The notes: generated by a model not told the origin, from the letters alone. DNA of 30,643 nucleotides from Geobacteraceae bacterium (GCA_020201305.1 JAIVHC010000003.1:1-30643), one strand, 5' to 3'; shown: positions 17,491 to 26,153, counted from the first letter of the stretch. Program-made: numbers and translations.

Positions 17491-18228
17491 ATGTTTAAAG
17501 ATAGAATTGCTGTAATAACCGGAGCATCCCGGGGTATCGGACGCAGTATTGCCGAACACATGGCCGAGCACGGGGCATCCATTGTGGCGGTAAGCCGCAG
17601 ATCTACCGACACTGAAGATCTGGTGCAACAGATTAAAGATGCGGGTGGTGAGGCTATATCTGTGGCTGCGGATGTTTCTGCTGCTGCGGATGTTGAAGCC
17701 ATGCTCAAGGTTATATTGGATACATTCGGGCGTGTGGATATCCTGATCAATAATGCCGGAATCACACGTGATGCACTTTTGCCTCGCCTCAAGGACGAAC
17801 ACTGGGATGAAGTGCTGAATATAAATCTTAAAGGGGCATTTTTGTGTACCCGGGCTGTTGCGCGGGTGATGGCGAAACAGCGCTATGGACGCATAATAAA
17901 TATCACTTCGGTAGTGGGGCAGATGGGCAATGCGGGGCAGGCCAATTACTGCGCCAGCAAGGCCGGGCTGGTTGGCATGACCCGCTCTAACGCTCTTGAA
18001 CTCGGACGCCGGAACGTTACTGTGAATGCGGTGGCTCCAGGATTCATTGAGACAGATATGACTGCTGAGCTCTCTGACAAGGTGCGTAAAAGTATGCTGG
18101 ATCAGATACCCCTGGGTACCTTTGGTAAACCTGCGGACGTAGCGGCGGCAGTTGCCTTTCTCGCCTCTGAAGCAGCCGGGTATATTACCGGGCATGAGCT
18201 TTCGGTTAATGGTGGCATGCACATGTAA
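17491..18228 (+). CDS. fabG: 3-oxoacyl-ACP reductase
   Basis: NADPH-dependent ketoreduction in the fatty-acid cycle; a classical short-chain dehydrogenase. TGASRGIG (10-17) binds the cofactor, NNAG is at 87-90, and the catalytic Ser140, Tyr153 and Lys157 are in the expected spacing (NITS, then YCASK). Length 245. I chose the ATG at 17491 because GGAG (17481-17484) precedes it and the protein then begins MFKDRIAVITG as in relatives; an open frame extends upstream to 17461 but is not conserved. The 134 bp after it contain a short hairpin (ACAGCC-TCA-GGCTGT, 18323-18337) before acpP. Confidence 0.96.
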   Translation: MFKDRIAVITGASRGIGRSIAEHMAEHGASIVAVSRRSTDTEDLVQQIKDAGGEAISVAADVSAAADVEAMLKVILDTFGRVDILINNAGITRDALLPRLKDEHWDEVLNINLKGAFLCTRAVARVMAKQRYGRIINITSVVGQMGNAGQANYCASKAGLVGMTRSNALELGRRNVTVNAVAPGFIETDMTAELSDKVRKSMLDQIPLGTFGKPADVAAAVAFLASEAAGYITGHELSVNGGMHM

Positions 18229-18362
18229 CTACAGGGTCCTGGTCGGGTCAGGTAAAATTAACAGGAAATCCCTTCGCACGAGCTTGGGGATATACAGGCT
18301 ACAAAACAAGGTTACAAACAGTACAGCCTCAGGCTGTTAACTCACACTATGGAGGAAAGATA

Positions 18363-18602
18363 ATGGCTTCAATTGAAGAACGGGTACAGAAGATTGTCGC
18401 TGAGCAGTTGGGTGTTGAAGCAGAGCAGGTAACCATGGAAGCTTCATTCATGGACGATCTTGGTGCCGATTCTCTGGATACCGTTGAGCTGGTCATGGCC
18501 CTCGAAGAGGAATTTGAGATTGAAATCTCTGATGAGGATGCAGAAAAAATTCAGAAGGTAAAAGACGCAGTAGAGTACGTAAGCAACAATACTGATTCCT
18601 GA
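18363..18602 (+). CDS. acpP: Acyl carrier protein
   Basis: A 79-residue acidic carrier protein that holds growing acyl chains on 4'-phosphopantetheine. The attachment serine is Ser37 in GADSLDTVEL, followed by the typical helix II/III sequence EEEFEIEISDEDAEKI. A strong GGAGG Shine-Dalgarno (18351-18355) precedes the ATG. A terminator-like hairpin follows, which may set the high ACP-to-enzyme ratio. Confidence 0.98.
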   Translation: MASIEERVQKIVAEQLGVEAEQVTMEASFMDDLGADSLDTVELVMALEEEFEIEISDEDAEKIQKVKDAVEYVSNNTDS

Positions 18603-18613
18603 TCGTATAGGTT

Positions 18614-18652
18614 GGAGCCTGTTCGGATATGCACGCTATGCGGACAGGCTCC
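18614..18652 (+). terminator. Intra-operon hairpin between acpP and fabF
   Basis: A 12-bp stem with one G-U pair (18614-18625, GGAGCCTGTTCG, with 18641-18652) and a 15-nt loop, followed by CCCTTTGT. It is a partial terminator or mRNA-stabilising 3' end for acpP; the T-run is short. Confidence 0.6.
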
Positions 18653-18763
18653 CCCTTTGTATATGACATTCTCGCTCCAGCCATCACATCAGTATCAGGA
18701 ACCGGCCAGCAACCATATCACTTTTACAGCAGAAACAAACCAGAATATTCATAAGGACAGAGC

Positions 18764-19996
18764 ATGCGTAGAGTAGTTGTTACTGGCGTAGGGGTTGTAT
18801 CCTCACTCGGCACCGGGGTTGAAAAAAACTGGGAAGCGCTCATGGAAGGGCGTTCGGGGATCGACATGATCACACGCTTTGATGCTTCCGATCTCCCTTC
18901 CAGGATCGCCGGGGAAGTTAAAGATTTCGAACCTACAGATTTTATAGAGAAAAAAGAGATCAAGAAGATGGATCTTTTTATCCAGTATGCCCTGGCAGCT
19001 TCAGATATGGCGATGGAGGATTCCGGTCTCCAGATTACGGAAGAAAATGCCGAGCGTGTAGGGGTTCTTGTAGGGTCTGGATTGGGTGGACTCCCAGCTA
19101 TCGAAAAGTATCATGAGGTTTACCAGAAAAGCGGCTACAAACGTATAAGCCCTTTCTTTATCCCCATGCTGATCATCAACCTTGCGCCGGGGCAGATCTC
19201 TATTCGATACGGTGCCAAAGGGCCTAACCTTTCGTCCGTATCTGCATGCGCTACCGGTACCCATTCAATTGGAGATGCCTATCATATGATCAAGCGTGGT
19301 GACGCCGATGCCATGATCGCTGGCGGTACCGAGTCTACTATAACTCCTCTGGGGGTATCCGGGTTCTGTGTCATGAAAGCTCTCTCAACCCGAAACGATG
19401 ATCCCAAGGCTGCGAGCCGTCCCTTTGACACTGATCGTGACGGCTTTATTATGGCTGAAGGTGCCGGGATGGTTATTCTTGAAGAGTATGAAACAGCGGT
19501 AAAGCGCGGAGCTAAAATTTACGGTGAACTTGTAGGCTATGGCCTGACTTCTGATGCATACCATCTTACTGCTCCGGCTCCGGAAGGCGAAGGCGCGGCG
19601 CGTTGCATGCGCATGGCGCTCAAAAATGCCGCAATGAATCCGGAGGACGTTGACTATATCAATGCACATGGGACATCCACACCCTTCAACGACCTGTACG
19701 AGACTCTGGCGATTAAATCCACCTTCGGTGCGCATGCAGACAAACTCATGGTAAGCTCCACTAAAAGCATGACCGGACATGGTCTGGGAGCGGCTGGAGC
19801 CCTGGAAGCAGTATATTGTTTGCTCGCGATGCAGAATAGTGTAGTGCCGCCTACCATCAACCACCATACTCCTTCGGAAGAATGTACCCTGGACTATGTG
19901 CCTAATGCGGCGCGTGACGCCAGGGTGGATGTGAGTATGACCAACTCACTTGGATTCGGCGGAACCAATGCAACGCTTGTGTTTCGGAAGGTATAG
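18764..19996 (+). CDS. fabF: Beta-ketoacyl-ACP synthase II
   Basis: Elongating condensing enzyme of type II fatty-acid synthesis. The Cys-His-His triad is present: Cys162 in VSACATG, His302 in NAHGTSTP and His339 in MTGHGLGAAG, with Lys334 in STKSMTGH. The C-terminal SLGFGGTNATLVF is intact. Length 410, normal. AAGGA (18753-18757) lies 6 nt before the ATG. Confidence 0.97.
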   Translation: MRRVVVTGVGVVSSLGTGVEKNWEALMEGRSGIDMITRFDASDLPSRIAGEVKDFEPTDFIEKKEIKKMDLFIQYALAASDMAMEDSGLQITEENAERVGVLVGSGLGGLPAIEKYHEVYQKSGYKRISPFFIPMLIINLAPGQISIRYGAKGPNLSSVSACATGTHSIGDAYHMIKRGDADAMIAGGTESTITPLGVSGFCVMKALSTRNDDPKAASRPFDTDRDGFIMAEGAGMVILEEYETAVKRGAKIYGELVGYGLTSDAYHLTAPAPEGEGAARCMRMALKNAAMNPEDVDYINAHGTSTPFNDLYETLAIKSTFGAHADKLMVSSTKSMTGHGLGAAGALEAVYCLLAMQNSVVPPTINHHTPSEECTLDYVPNAARDARVDVSMTNSLGFGGTNATLVFRKV

Positions 19997-20004
19997 GGGG
20001 AATA

Positions 20005-20445
20005 ATGCTGTATATAGCCTGTGACCACGGTGGGTTAAACCTTAAACAGAATATTGTTGAATGCCTGAATGCTCAGGGTGTTGAATTTACTGACCTCGGG
20101 GTGACAACTAACGATTCGGTCGATTACCCGGATTACGCAGTAAAGGTGACTGACAAGGTAGCACAGGATTCTAATGCTCAGGGTATCCTTATCTGTGGGA
20201 CTGGAATCGGAATGTCGATTAGCGCAAATAAAATCCCCGGTATCCGGGCGGCGTTGGTTCACGACGAGTTTACTGCTCGCATGGCTCGGGAACATAATAA
20301 TGCCAACATTCTGGTCTTGGGCGGACGAGTTCTGGATCCGGATCTGGCATGCAAAATGGTACAGATATGGCTTTCTTCTTCCTACGAAGGGGGGCGGCAT
20401 CAGGACCGACTGGATAAAATTCACGCTTTGGATCATTCTGCATAA
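20005..20445 (+). CDS. rpiB: Ribose-5-phosphate isomerase B
   Basis: Interconverts ribose 5-phosphate and ribulose 5-phosphate, the latter being the RibB substrate encoded downstream. Conserved ACDHGG at the N-terminus, active-site Cys64 in ICGTGIGMS, and His97 in REHNNAN are visible. Length 146, normal. The gene has a GGGGG-type Shine-Dalgarno and starts 8 nt after fabF. Its stop codon lies only 17 nt from the first usable start of the truncated glyA, so its 3' flank is the deletion junction; whether its own last residues were altered cannot be told. Confidence 0.94.
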   Translation: MLYIACDHGGLNLKQNIVECLNAQGVEFTDLGVTTNDSVDYPDYAVKVTDKVAQDSNAQGILICGTGIGMSISANKIPGIRAALVHDEFTARMAREHNNANILVLGGRVLDPDLACKMVQIWLSSSYEGGRHQDRLDKIHALDHSA

Positions 20446-20462
20446 TATGAGCACAGGGATCT

Positions 20463-21578
20463 GTGCTTACCAATAAATATGCTGAGGGGTACCCCGGCAA
20501 GCGCTACTACGGTGGGTGTGAATTTGTAGATGTGGCGGAAAATCTTGCCATCGAGCGCGCAAAGATTCTTTTTGGTGCTGATCATGCTAATGTCCAACCC
20601 CATTCCGGTTCGCAGGCCAATATGGCAGTCTATTTTGCTGCGTGTAAGCCCGGAGATACGGTTCTGGGGATGAATCTTGCGCATGGCGGACACCTGACTC
20701 ACGGTTCCCCGGTCAACTTTTCGGGTCAGTTGTATAATATCGTTCCCTATGGAGTAAAAAGGGATACAGGATATATCGACTATGATGAAGTGGAAGCGCT
20801 GGCACTTGAGCATAAGCCCAAATTGATTGTGGTAGGTGCAAGCGCGTATCCGCGTACCATTGATTTTGCCGCATTCCGCGAGATTGCCGACAAGGTCGGA
20901 GCGCCGATTATGGTGGATATGGCGCACATCGCGGGTCTGGTAGCGGGTGATGCGCATCCTAGTCCGGTTCCGTATGCTGAATTTGTAACAACTACAACCC
21001 ACAAAACCCTGCGTGGCCCGCGTGGTGGGATGATTTTGTGCCGGGATGAATTTGTCAAAAAAATAAACAGTAAGATATTCCCGGGGAGTCAGGGTGGTCC
21101 CCTTATGCATGCGATTGCCGCCAAGGCCGTAGCATTTCGCGAGGCCCAGGAGGATGGGTTTAAAACCTACGCCCATCAGATAGTTGCCAATGCGAAGGCG
21201 CTGGCCGAGGGGCTGCTGGAACAGGGGTTCAATCTTGTTTCCGGCGGTACAGACAATCACCTGGTTCTGGTCGATTTAGGCAATAATACTGAGATTACCG
21301 GCAAAATAGCAGAAAAAGTCCTCGAGGATGCGGGCATTACAGTGAATAAAAATGCGGTACCGTTTGACACACGCTCACCTTTTGTCACCAGCGGTTTCCG
21401 CATCGGCACCCCAGCGACTACTACCCGGGGCCTGAAAGAAGAACAAATGAAGCAGGTGGCTCAGTGGATTCGCCGTGCGTTGGATAATACTGAGAACGCC
21501 GATGCGCTTGCGACCATCCGTGCAGAAGTGAAGGAGATGTGTCAACAATTTCCCCTTTACTCACACCGTCTGAAGTAG
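20463..21578 (+). CDS. glyA: Serine hydroxymethyltransferase, N-terminally truncated (probable pseudogene)
   Basis: GlyA converts serine and tetrahydrofolate to glycine and methylene-tetrahydrofolate with PLP. The body is clearly GlyA: TNKYAEGYPGKRYYGG, NLAHGGHLTHG, DMAHIAGLVA and the PLP lysine (Lys181) in TTTTHKTLRGPRGG. The C-terminus looks normal. The reading frame begins only at a GTG that aligns with about residue 50 of E. coli GlyA. Codons for AQGS, which precede this point in intact GlyA proteins, are still present in frame at 20451-20462 but are cut off by TGA at 20448-20450. The missing part includes the ELIASEN segment with the PLP-phosphate serine contributed across the dimer (Ser35 in E. 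coli). The GTG also lies in the arm of a 9-bp hairpin (20448-20456 with 20461-20469). Function is doubtful. Confidence 0.85.
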   Translation: MLTNKYAEGYPGKRYYGGCEFVDVAENLAIERAKILFGADHANVQPHSGSQANMAVYFAACKPGDTVLGMNLAHGGHLTHGSPVNFSGQLYNIVPYGVKRDTGYIDYDEVEALALEHKPKLIVVGASAYPRTIDFAAFREIADKVGAPIMVDMAHIAGLVAGDAHPSPVPYAEFVTTTTHKTLRGPRGGMILCRDEFVKKINSKIFPGSQGGPLMHAIAAKAVAFREAQEDGFKTYAHQIVANAKALAEGLLEQGFNLVSGGTDNHLVLVDLGNNTEITGKIAEKVLEDAGITVNKNAVPFDTRSPFVTSGFRIGTPATTTRGLKEEQMKQVAQWIRRALDNTENADALATIRAEVKEMCQQFPLYSHRLK

Positions 21579-21587
21579 AAAACAGTG

Positions 21588-21986
21588 ATGCAGCGACCAT
21601 CCTGGGAAGAATATTTCATGGATATAGCGCGGCTGGTAGCAAGTCGCTCCACCTGTATTCGACGTCAGGTAGGCGCCGTGCTGGTTAAAGATAAAAACAT
21701 TCTAGCTACCGGATATAACGGTACCCCCACGGGTATTGCCCACTGCGATACGCGGGGGTGCCTACGCGAAAAACATAAAGTTCCCTCGGGGCAGCGGCAC
21801 GAACTGTGTCTGGGGTTACATGCAGAGCAGAATGCCATTATTCAGGCGGCTAAGCATGGCATCAATATTGCCGGCTCTATCCTGTACTGTACCAACGCAC
21901 CCTGTGTAATTTGTGCCAAAATGCTGATAAATTCAGGTATCAAAGAGATTGTTTATCTAGAAGGTTATCCTAGAAGGTTATCCTGA
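21588..21986 (+). CDS. dCMP deaminase family protein, C-terminus frameshifted by a 13-bp duplication
   Basis: A ComEB/dCMP-deaminase-type zinc enzyme supplying dUMP for thymidylate. Zinc ligands are present in HAEQNAI (His-Ala-Glu) and PCVICAK (PCxxC); the CDTRGCLREK insert is typical of dCMP deaminases. The frame ends abnormally with GYPRRLS and TGA at 21984-21986. Removing one copy of the 13-bp tandem duplication restores GYPDELAVALLDESGLEVRS and runs to a TGA at 22075-22077, overlapping the nrdR start as ATGA. The intact gene would thus be 21588-22077, about 30 residues longer. The catalytic core survives, so activity may be partial; the lost C-terminal strand/helix probably matters for folding. 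A GTG at 21585 is an alternative start. Confidence 0.85.
   Translation: MQRPSWEEYFMDIARLVASRSTCIRRQVGAVLVKDKNILATGYNGTPTGIAHCDTRGCLREKHKVPSGQRHELCLGLHAEQNAIIQAAKHGINIAGSILYCTNAPCVICAKMLINSGIKEIVYLEGYPRRLS
21957..21984. repeat. 13-bp perfect tandem duplication in the dCMP deaminase gene
   Basis: TAGAAGGTTATCC occurs at 21958-21970 and again, directly abutting, at 21971-21983; period-13 identity extends one base on each side. The insertion of 13 nt shifts the frame. Confidence 0.97.
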
Positions 21987-22073
21987 TGAACTGGCAGTAG
22001 CGTTGCTGGATGAGTCAGGATTGGAAGTGCGCAGTTTCAACCCGACTCATTCAGAACAGATTGAAAAGAGCTC

Positions 22074-22556
22074 ATGAAGTGTCCGTTTTGTACCTGTGAC
22101 GAAACCCGAGTGATCGATTCACGTCTGGGCAAGGAGGGAAACAATATCCGGCGCCGGCGCGAATGTGTGACGTGTGAACGCCGCTTCACCACCTATGAGC
22201 GTGTGGAAGAGATTCTTCCCATGGTGGTTAAAAAGGATGGACGGCGCGAACCCTTTGATCGCAGTAAGATAACGGCTGGAATCCGGCGCGCATGTGAGAA
22301 GCGCCCGATCCCCATCGAAACTATCGAAAAACTCGTGGACAGGCTTGAGATTCAGCTGCAGGAATCCTCGGAACGCGAGATTCAGGCCGCAGTGATAGGT
22401 GAGGATGTTATGGAGGCGTTGCACGAACTGGACGAGATAGCTTATGTACGTTTTGCCTCGGTGTATCGCCAGTTCAAGGATATAAACGAATTTATGCAGG
22501 AACTCACCGACATCCTCGGAAGCCAGAGTCAAGTTCTGCCCCCTTTGAAAAAGTAG
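22074..22556 (+). CDS. nrdR: Transcriptional repressor NrdR
   Basis: Zinc-finger/ATP-cone repressor of ribonucleotide reductase genes that senses ATP/dATP. The N-terminal zinc ribbon has Cys3/Cys6 (CPFC) and Cys31/Cys34 (CVTC), followed by RRFTTYER, and an ATP-cone from about residue 49 (VVKKDGRREPFDRSKI) to 139. Length 160. Its ATG overlaps the ancestral stop of the deaminase gene, so the two were translationally coupled. No NrdR box pair was noticed in the window, so its targets lie elsewhere. Confidence 0.95.
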   Translation: MKCPFCTCDETRVIDSRLGKEGNNIRRRRECVTCERRFTTYERVEEILPMVVKKDGRREPFDRSKITAGIRRACEKRPIPIETIEKLVDRLEIQLQESSEREIQAAVIGEDVMEALHELDEIAYVRFASVYRQFKDINEFMQELTDILGSQSQVLPPLKK

Positions 22557-22564
22557 GATTCAGC

Positions 22565-23707
22565 GTGGATGGATTCCGCACAACCGAAACAGATATTCAT
22601 GTTGAATATATGCGTCAGGCACTTGCGCTTGCACGGCGTGCAGAGGGTCGAACATCACCTAACCCTCCGGTAGGAGCCCTGATTGTAGCCCAGGGGCAGA
22701 TAGTGGGGGAGGGATACCATCCCAAAGCAGGCGACCCCCATGCCGAGATTTTTGCCCTGCGTGCTGCAGGAGATAATGCTCGTGGTGCGGATGCGTATGT
22801 CACCCTTGAACCCTGTTCCCATCAGGGGCGTACGGGGCCCTGTTGCGATGCCCTGATAGCAGCGGGAATCCGCCGGGTATTTATCGGCATATGTGATCCC
22901 AATCCCTTAGTTAACGGGCGCGGTATCAAACGCTTGCGCGCCGCGGGGGTTGAGGTTGCTGCGGGGATACTCGGAGAGGAATGTCGCTATCTGTGTGCTC
23001 CGTTTATCAAGCATGTTCTGAGCGGGCGTCCACTCGTGATACTCAAAAGCGGCATAACCCTGGATGGTAAAACCGCTACCTCAACCGGGGCATCCCAGTG
23101 GATTACCGGACCTGAGAGCAGGGCGCACGTGCATCATGTACGCAATCGCGTAGACGCCATCATGGTAGGAATCGGAACGGTGAACGCAGACAATCCACGC
23201 CTTACCACACGTCTTGAACATGGAAAAGGCCGCGATCCGGTACGGGTGGTGCTTGACTCCTCCCTGCGAATCGATCCGGGTTCCGCGCTGCTTCAGCATG
23301 ATTCCCCCGCACCGACTCTGATCTTCACCAGTAGCAGGGCAGATCGGGAGAGAGAGCAGCATTTGAACACCTGTCCAGGGGTGGAAGTGATCAGGGTGCC
23401 GCATACTTCCGAAGGACGCGTAGCCCTGGATGCGGTGCTTGACGTTATGGGGCAGCGCGATATCCAGAGTGTGCTGGTGGAGGGGGGAGCAGAACTCAAC
23501 CAGGAACTGTTGCAGAACAAACTGGTGGATCGGATAATGTTATATGTTGCGCCAAAACTCCTGGGCGGAAGCGATGGCTGTGGGATCTTTAAGGGTAAAG
23601 GACCGCATAATCTCAATGCCGCACAGCCGTTGCATAACCTCAAAGTTCAGACCATTGGGGCTGATATATTGATTGAGGGAGAGGTGCATCCATGTTTACC
23701 GGTTTAA
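22565..23707 (+). CDS. ribD: Bifunctional riboflavin deaminase/reductase RibD
   Basis: Deaminates the pyrimidinone produced by GTP cyclohydrolase II and reduces the ribose side chain. The N-terminal deaminase has GRTSPNPPVGA, zinc ligands in HAEIFAL and PCSHQGRTGPCC; the C-terminal reductase begins near residue 155 (LKSGITLDGKTAT) and includes VLVEGGAELN. Length 380, normal. The start is a GTG at 22565, chosen because the conserved YMRQALALA follows at the family position; the Shine-Dalgarno is modest. Its 3' end overlaps ribE by 16 nt. Confidence 0.95.
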   Translation: MDGFRTTETDIHVEYMRQALALARRAEGRTSPNPPVGALIVAQGQIVGEGYHPKAGDPHAEIFALRAAGDNARGADAYVTLEPCSHQGRTGPCCDALIAAGIRRVFIGICDPNPLVNGRGIKRLRAAGVEVAAGILGEECRYLCAPFIKHVLSGRPLVILKSGITLDGKTATSTGASQWITGPESRAHVHHVRNRVDAIMVGIGTVNADNPRLTTRLEHGKGRDPVRVVLDSSLRIDPGSALLQHDSPAPTLIFTSSRADREREQHLNTCPGVEVIRVPHTSEGRVALDAVLDVMGQRDIQSVLVEGGAELNQELLQNKLVDRIMLYVAPKLLGGSDGCGIFKGKGPHNLNAAQPLHNLKVQTIGADILIEGEVHPCLPV

Positions 23708-24363
23708 TTGAAGATCTGGGACGTATCGACAACATCCAGCGGCGCAGTAACAGCTTTAAGCTCAAAGTGTTAACCTTCCTGCCATCTCAGGAGATCTCCC
23801 TGGGTGACAGTATTGCAGTTAACGGAATATGTCTCACCGTTGTACACCATTCACCCGGAAGTTTCAGTGCCGATGTATCGCCGGAAACCATGCACTCAAG
23901 TAATATCGGTTCTCTGAGTGGGGGAGATGTGGTCAATCTGGAACGTGCCCTGCGTCTGGGGGATCGCTTCGGTGGGCATATGGTTAGTGGACATATTGAT
24001 ACTACGGGAACTGTAGTCCAGCGGGTACAGGACGATATTGCAGTACGCTTCACTGTGGAAATCCCCCCTGCCTTTATGCGCTATGTAATCAGCAAGGGTT
24101 CTATTGCCATAGACGGAATCAGTCTTACAGTTAATACGGTAACCGATACTACCCTTTCCGTGGCAATTATCCCCCACAGCCTTGCCAAAACTACGTTGCA
24201 GCACTATGGTGTAGGCTCCAGGGTAAACATCGAAACCGATATGCTGGGTCGCTACATCGAAAAGTTGCTCAGCTATCCTCAGGATTCATCCGACGCCGCC
24301 ACAGCCAATCCGGAAAGTGGCGGCCTAAGTATTGCGAAACTGGCTGAAAACGGTTTCTTCTGA
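23692..24363 (+). CDS. ribE: Riboflavin synthase, alpha subunit type
   Basis: Dismutates two 6,7-dimethyl-8-ribityllumazines to riboflavin. Two tandem lumazine-binding barrels are visible: MFTGLIEDLG with NGICLTV in the first and GHMVSGHIDTTG with IDGISLTVN in the second. Length 223, with a C-terminal tail slightly longer than usual. The ATG lies within the end of ribD. Confidence 0.95.
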   Translation: MFTGLIEDLGRIDNIQRRSNSFKLKVLTFLPSQEISLGDSIAVNGICLTVVHHSPGSFSADVSPETMHSSNIGSLSGGDVVNLERALRLGDRFGGHMVSGHIDTTGTVVQRVQDDIAVRFTVEIPPAFMRYVISKGSIAIDGISLTVNTVTDTTLSVAIIPHSLAKTTLQHYGVGSRVNIETDMLGRYIEKLLSYPQDSSDAATANPESGGLSIAKLAENGFF

Positions 24364-24399
24364 AATACGCTACATAATACTGACTTGGAGAAATAGCAC

Positions 24400-25605
24400 A
24401 TGTCCATTGCAAGAGTAGAAGCAGCACTCGAAGATTTGCGCCAGGGGAAAATGGTAATTCTGGCCGATGATGAAGATCGGGAAAACGAAGGCGATCTCAC
24501 CATGGCCGCAGAGATGGTTACCCCGGAGGCGATAAACTTCATGGCCAAGGAGGGGCGTGGTCTGATCTGTCTCTCTCTTACTGAAGAGCGTGCGGATGAA
24601 CTCAGGCTTGCCCCCATGGTTAGCGAAAACAATTCATCCTTTGAAACCGCTTTCACCGTATCTATCGAGGCGAAGCAAGGGGTCACTACGGGGATTTCTG
24701 CTGCTGACAGGGCACAAACCATAAAGGTTGCCATTGACGAGAACTCTGCGGCTGCGGATCTCGCACGGCCCGGGCACGTATTCCCTCTGCGTGCGCGCAA
24801 AGGTGGAGTAATGGTGCGTACTGGACAGACCGAAGGTTCCATGGATCTGGCACGTCTGGCGGGGTTGAAACCGGCCGGCGTGATCTGCGAAATCATGAAT
24901 GACGATGGTACCATGGCACGTATGCCGCAATTGGAGGATTTCGCGCAGAAGCACGATCTTAAAATCGTCACTGTGGCGGATATTATCGCCTACCGCATGC
25001 GCAATGAACTTCTGGTTCGACGTGCCGCTGAGACCGTTCTGCCCTCTTATCACGGGGGAGAATTCAAGTTGATAGTGTATGAAAACGATATCGATGATGC
25101 CAATCATATCGTCCTGATCAAAGGGGAGATCAAACCTGATTCTCCGGTGCTGGTGCGGATGCATTCGGAGTGTCTCACCGGAGATGTGTTCGGCTCCATG
25201 CGCTGCGACTGTGGCGATCAACTCCATGCAGCTATGGAGCAGATCGAGCGTGAGGGCAGTGGAGTTGTGGTGTATCTGCGCCAGGAGGGACGCGGTATCG
25301 GTCTGGTTAATAAATTAAAGGCATATGCCCTGCAGGACTGTGGCCAGGATACGGTGGAAGCCAATGAAGCTCTGGGTTTCAAGGCTGATCTGCGTGACTA
25401 TGGTATAGGTGCCCAGATTCTCGCAGAGCTGGGGTTGAAACAGATTCGTCTGATGACCAATAATCCGAAAAAAATTGTGGGTCTCGAAGGATATGGTCTC
25501 GAAGTTACGGAGCGAGTCCCCATAGAGATCGAAGCCAACAGTACCAATGCACGTTATCTGGAGACTAAAAGATGTAAGCTTGGACACATGCTCACGCATC
25601 TTTAA
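24400..25605 (+). CDS. ribBA: Bifunctional DHBP synthase / GTP cyclohydrolase II RibBA
   Basis: Provides both riboflavin precursors: 3,4-dihydroxy-2-butanone 4-phosphate from ribulose 5-phosphate, and the pyrimidine from GTP. The N-terminal RibB domain has DDEDRENEGDL (23-33) and GHVFPLRA; the C-terminal RibA domain has zinc cysteines 258, 269 and 271 (SECLTGDVFGSMRCDCGDQL) and RQEGRGIGL. Length 401, normal, and both catalytic sets are intact. A weak GGAG Shine-Dalgarno precedes it. Confidence 0.96.
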   Translation: MSIARVEAALEDLRQGKMVILADDEDRENEGDLTMAAEMVTPEAINFMAKEGRGLICLSLTEERADELRLAPMVSENNSSFETAFTVSIEAKQGVTTGISAADRAQTIKVAIDENSAAADLARPGHVFPLRARKGGVMVRTGQTEGSMDLARLAGLKPAGVICEIMNDDGTMARMPQLEDFAQKHDLKIVTVADIIAYRMRNELLVRRAAETVLPSYHGGEFKLIVYENDIDDANHIVLIKGEIKPDSPVLVRMHSECLTGDVFGSMRCDCGDQLHAAMEQIEREGSGVVVYLRQEGRGIGLVNKLKAYALQDCGQDTVEANEALGFKADLRDYGIGAQILAELGLKQIRLMTNNPKKIVGLEGYGLEVTERVPIEIEANSTNARYLETKRCKLGHMLTHL

Positions 25606-25688
25606 TTCAGAACCATGATATATGGTGTGCATTACTATAATCAGGGTACAGGCATTTAAGAGTAACTCAATCAATTACGGAGATATAC

Positions 25689-26153
25689 ATGGCGAACAAT
25701 ATAGCAGGGAACCTGGATGCCACCGGACACAAGTATGCCATTGTAGTAAGTCGCTTCAACAGCTTCATCTGCGAGCGCCTGGTAGAAGGTGCGCTGGATG
25801 CGAGTTTGCGCCACGGAGCGCTGGATGACAATATCGACGTGATACGGGTTCCCGGAGCATTTGAGCTTCCTCTGGTAACAAAAAAGGTGGCGCAGAGCGG
25901 AAAATATGATGCCGTAATCTGTCTGGGTGCGGTTATTCGCGGAGCTACTCCGCATTTTGACTATGTGAGTGCGGAGGTTTCCAAAGGAATAGCTTCCGTA
26001 AGCCTCGATACCGGGGTACCGGTTGCGTTCGGAGTTCTCACTACTGATACTATCGAACAGGCGGTAGAGCGAGCCGGCACAAAAGCGGGGAACAAAGGTT
26101 TTGAAGCTGCAGTTACGGCAATGGAAATGGTAAATCTCTTTAAAAATATTTAA
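25689..26153 (+). CDS. ribH: 6,7-dimethyl-8-ribityllumazine synthase
   Basis: Condenses the RibA/RibD and RibB products to lumazine, normally in a 60-mer or pentamer. SRFNSFI, VPGAFELP, GAVIRGATPHFDYV (catalytic His89) and FGVLTTDT are conserved motifs. Length 154. A GGAG Shine-Dalgarno precedes the ATG. No FMN riboswitch-like element was recognised upstream of this or any rib gene. Confidence 0.96.
   Translation: MANNIAGNLDATGHKYAIVVSRFNSFICERLVEGALDASLRHGALDDNIDVIRVPGAFELPLVTKKVAQSGKYDAVICLGAVIRGATPHFDYVSAEVSKGIASVSLDTGVPVAFGVLTTDTIEQAVERAGTKAGNKGFEAAVTAMEMVNLFKNI

Noticed and set aside
17464..18222. Long minus-strand open frame opposite fabG
   Set aside because: It mirrors fabG, which has full SDR motifs and a Shine-Dalgarno; the antisense translation has no recognisable family features.
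20433..21260. 275-codon minus-strand open frame opposite glyA
   Set aside because: It is antisense to unmistakable GlyA coding sequence and its translation shows no domain.
24364..25688. Possible FMN riboswitch near ribBA/ribH
   Set aside because: Gaps before these genes are 36 and 83 nt, too short, and no conserved RFN-element blocks were recognised there or before ribD.
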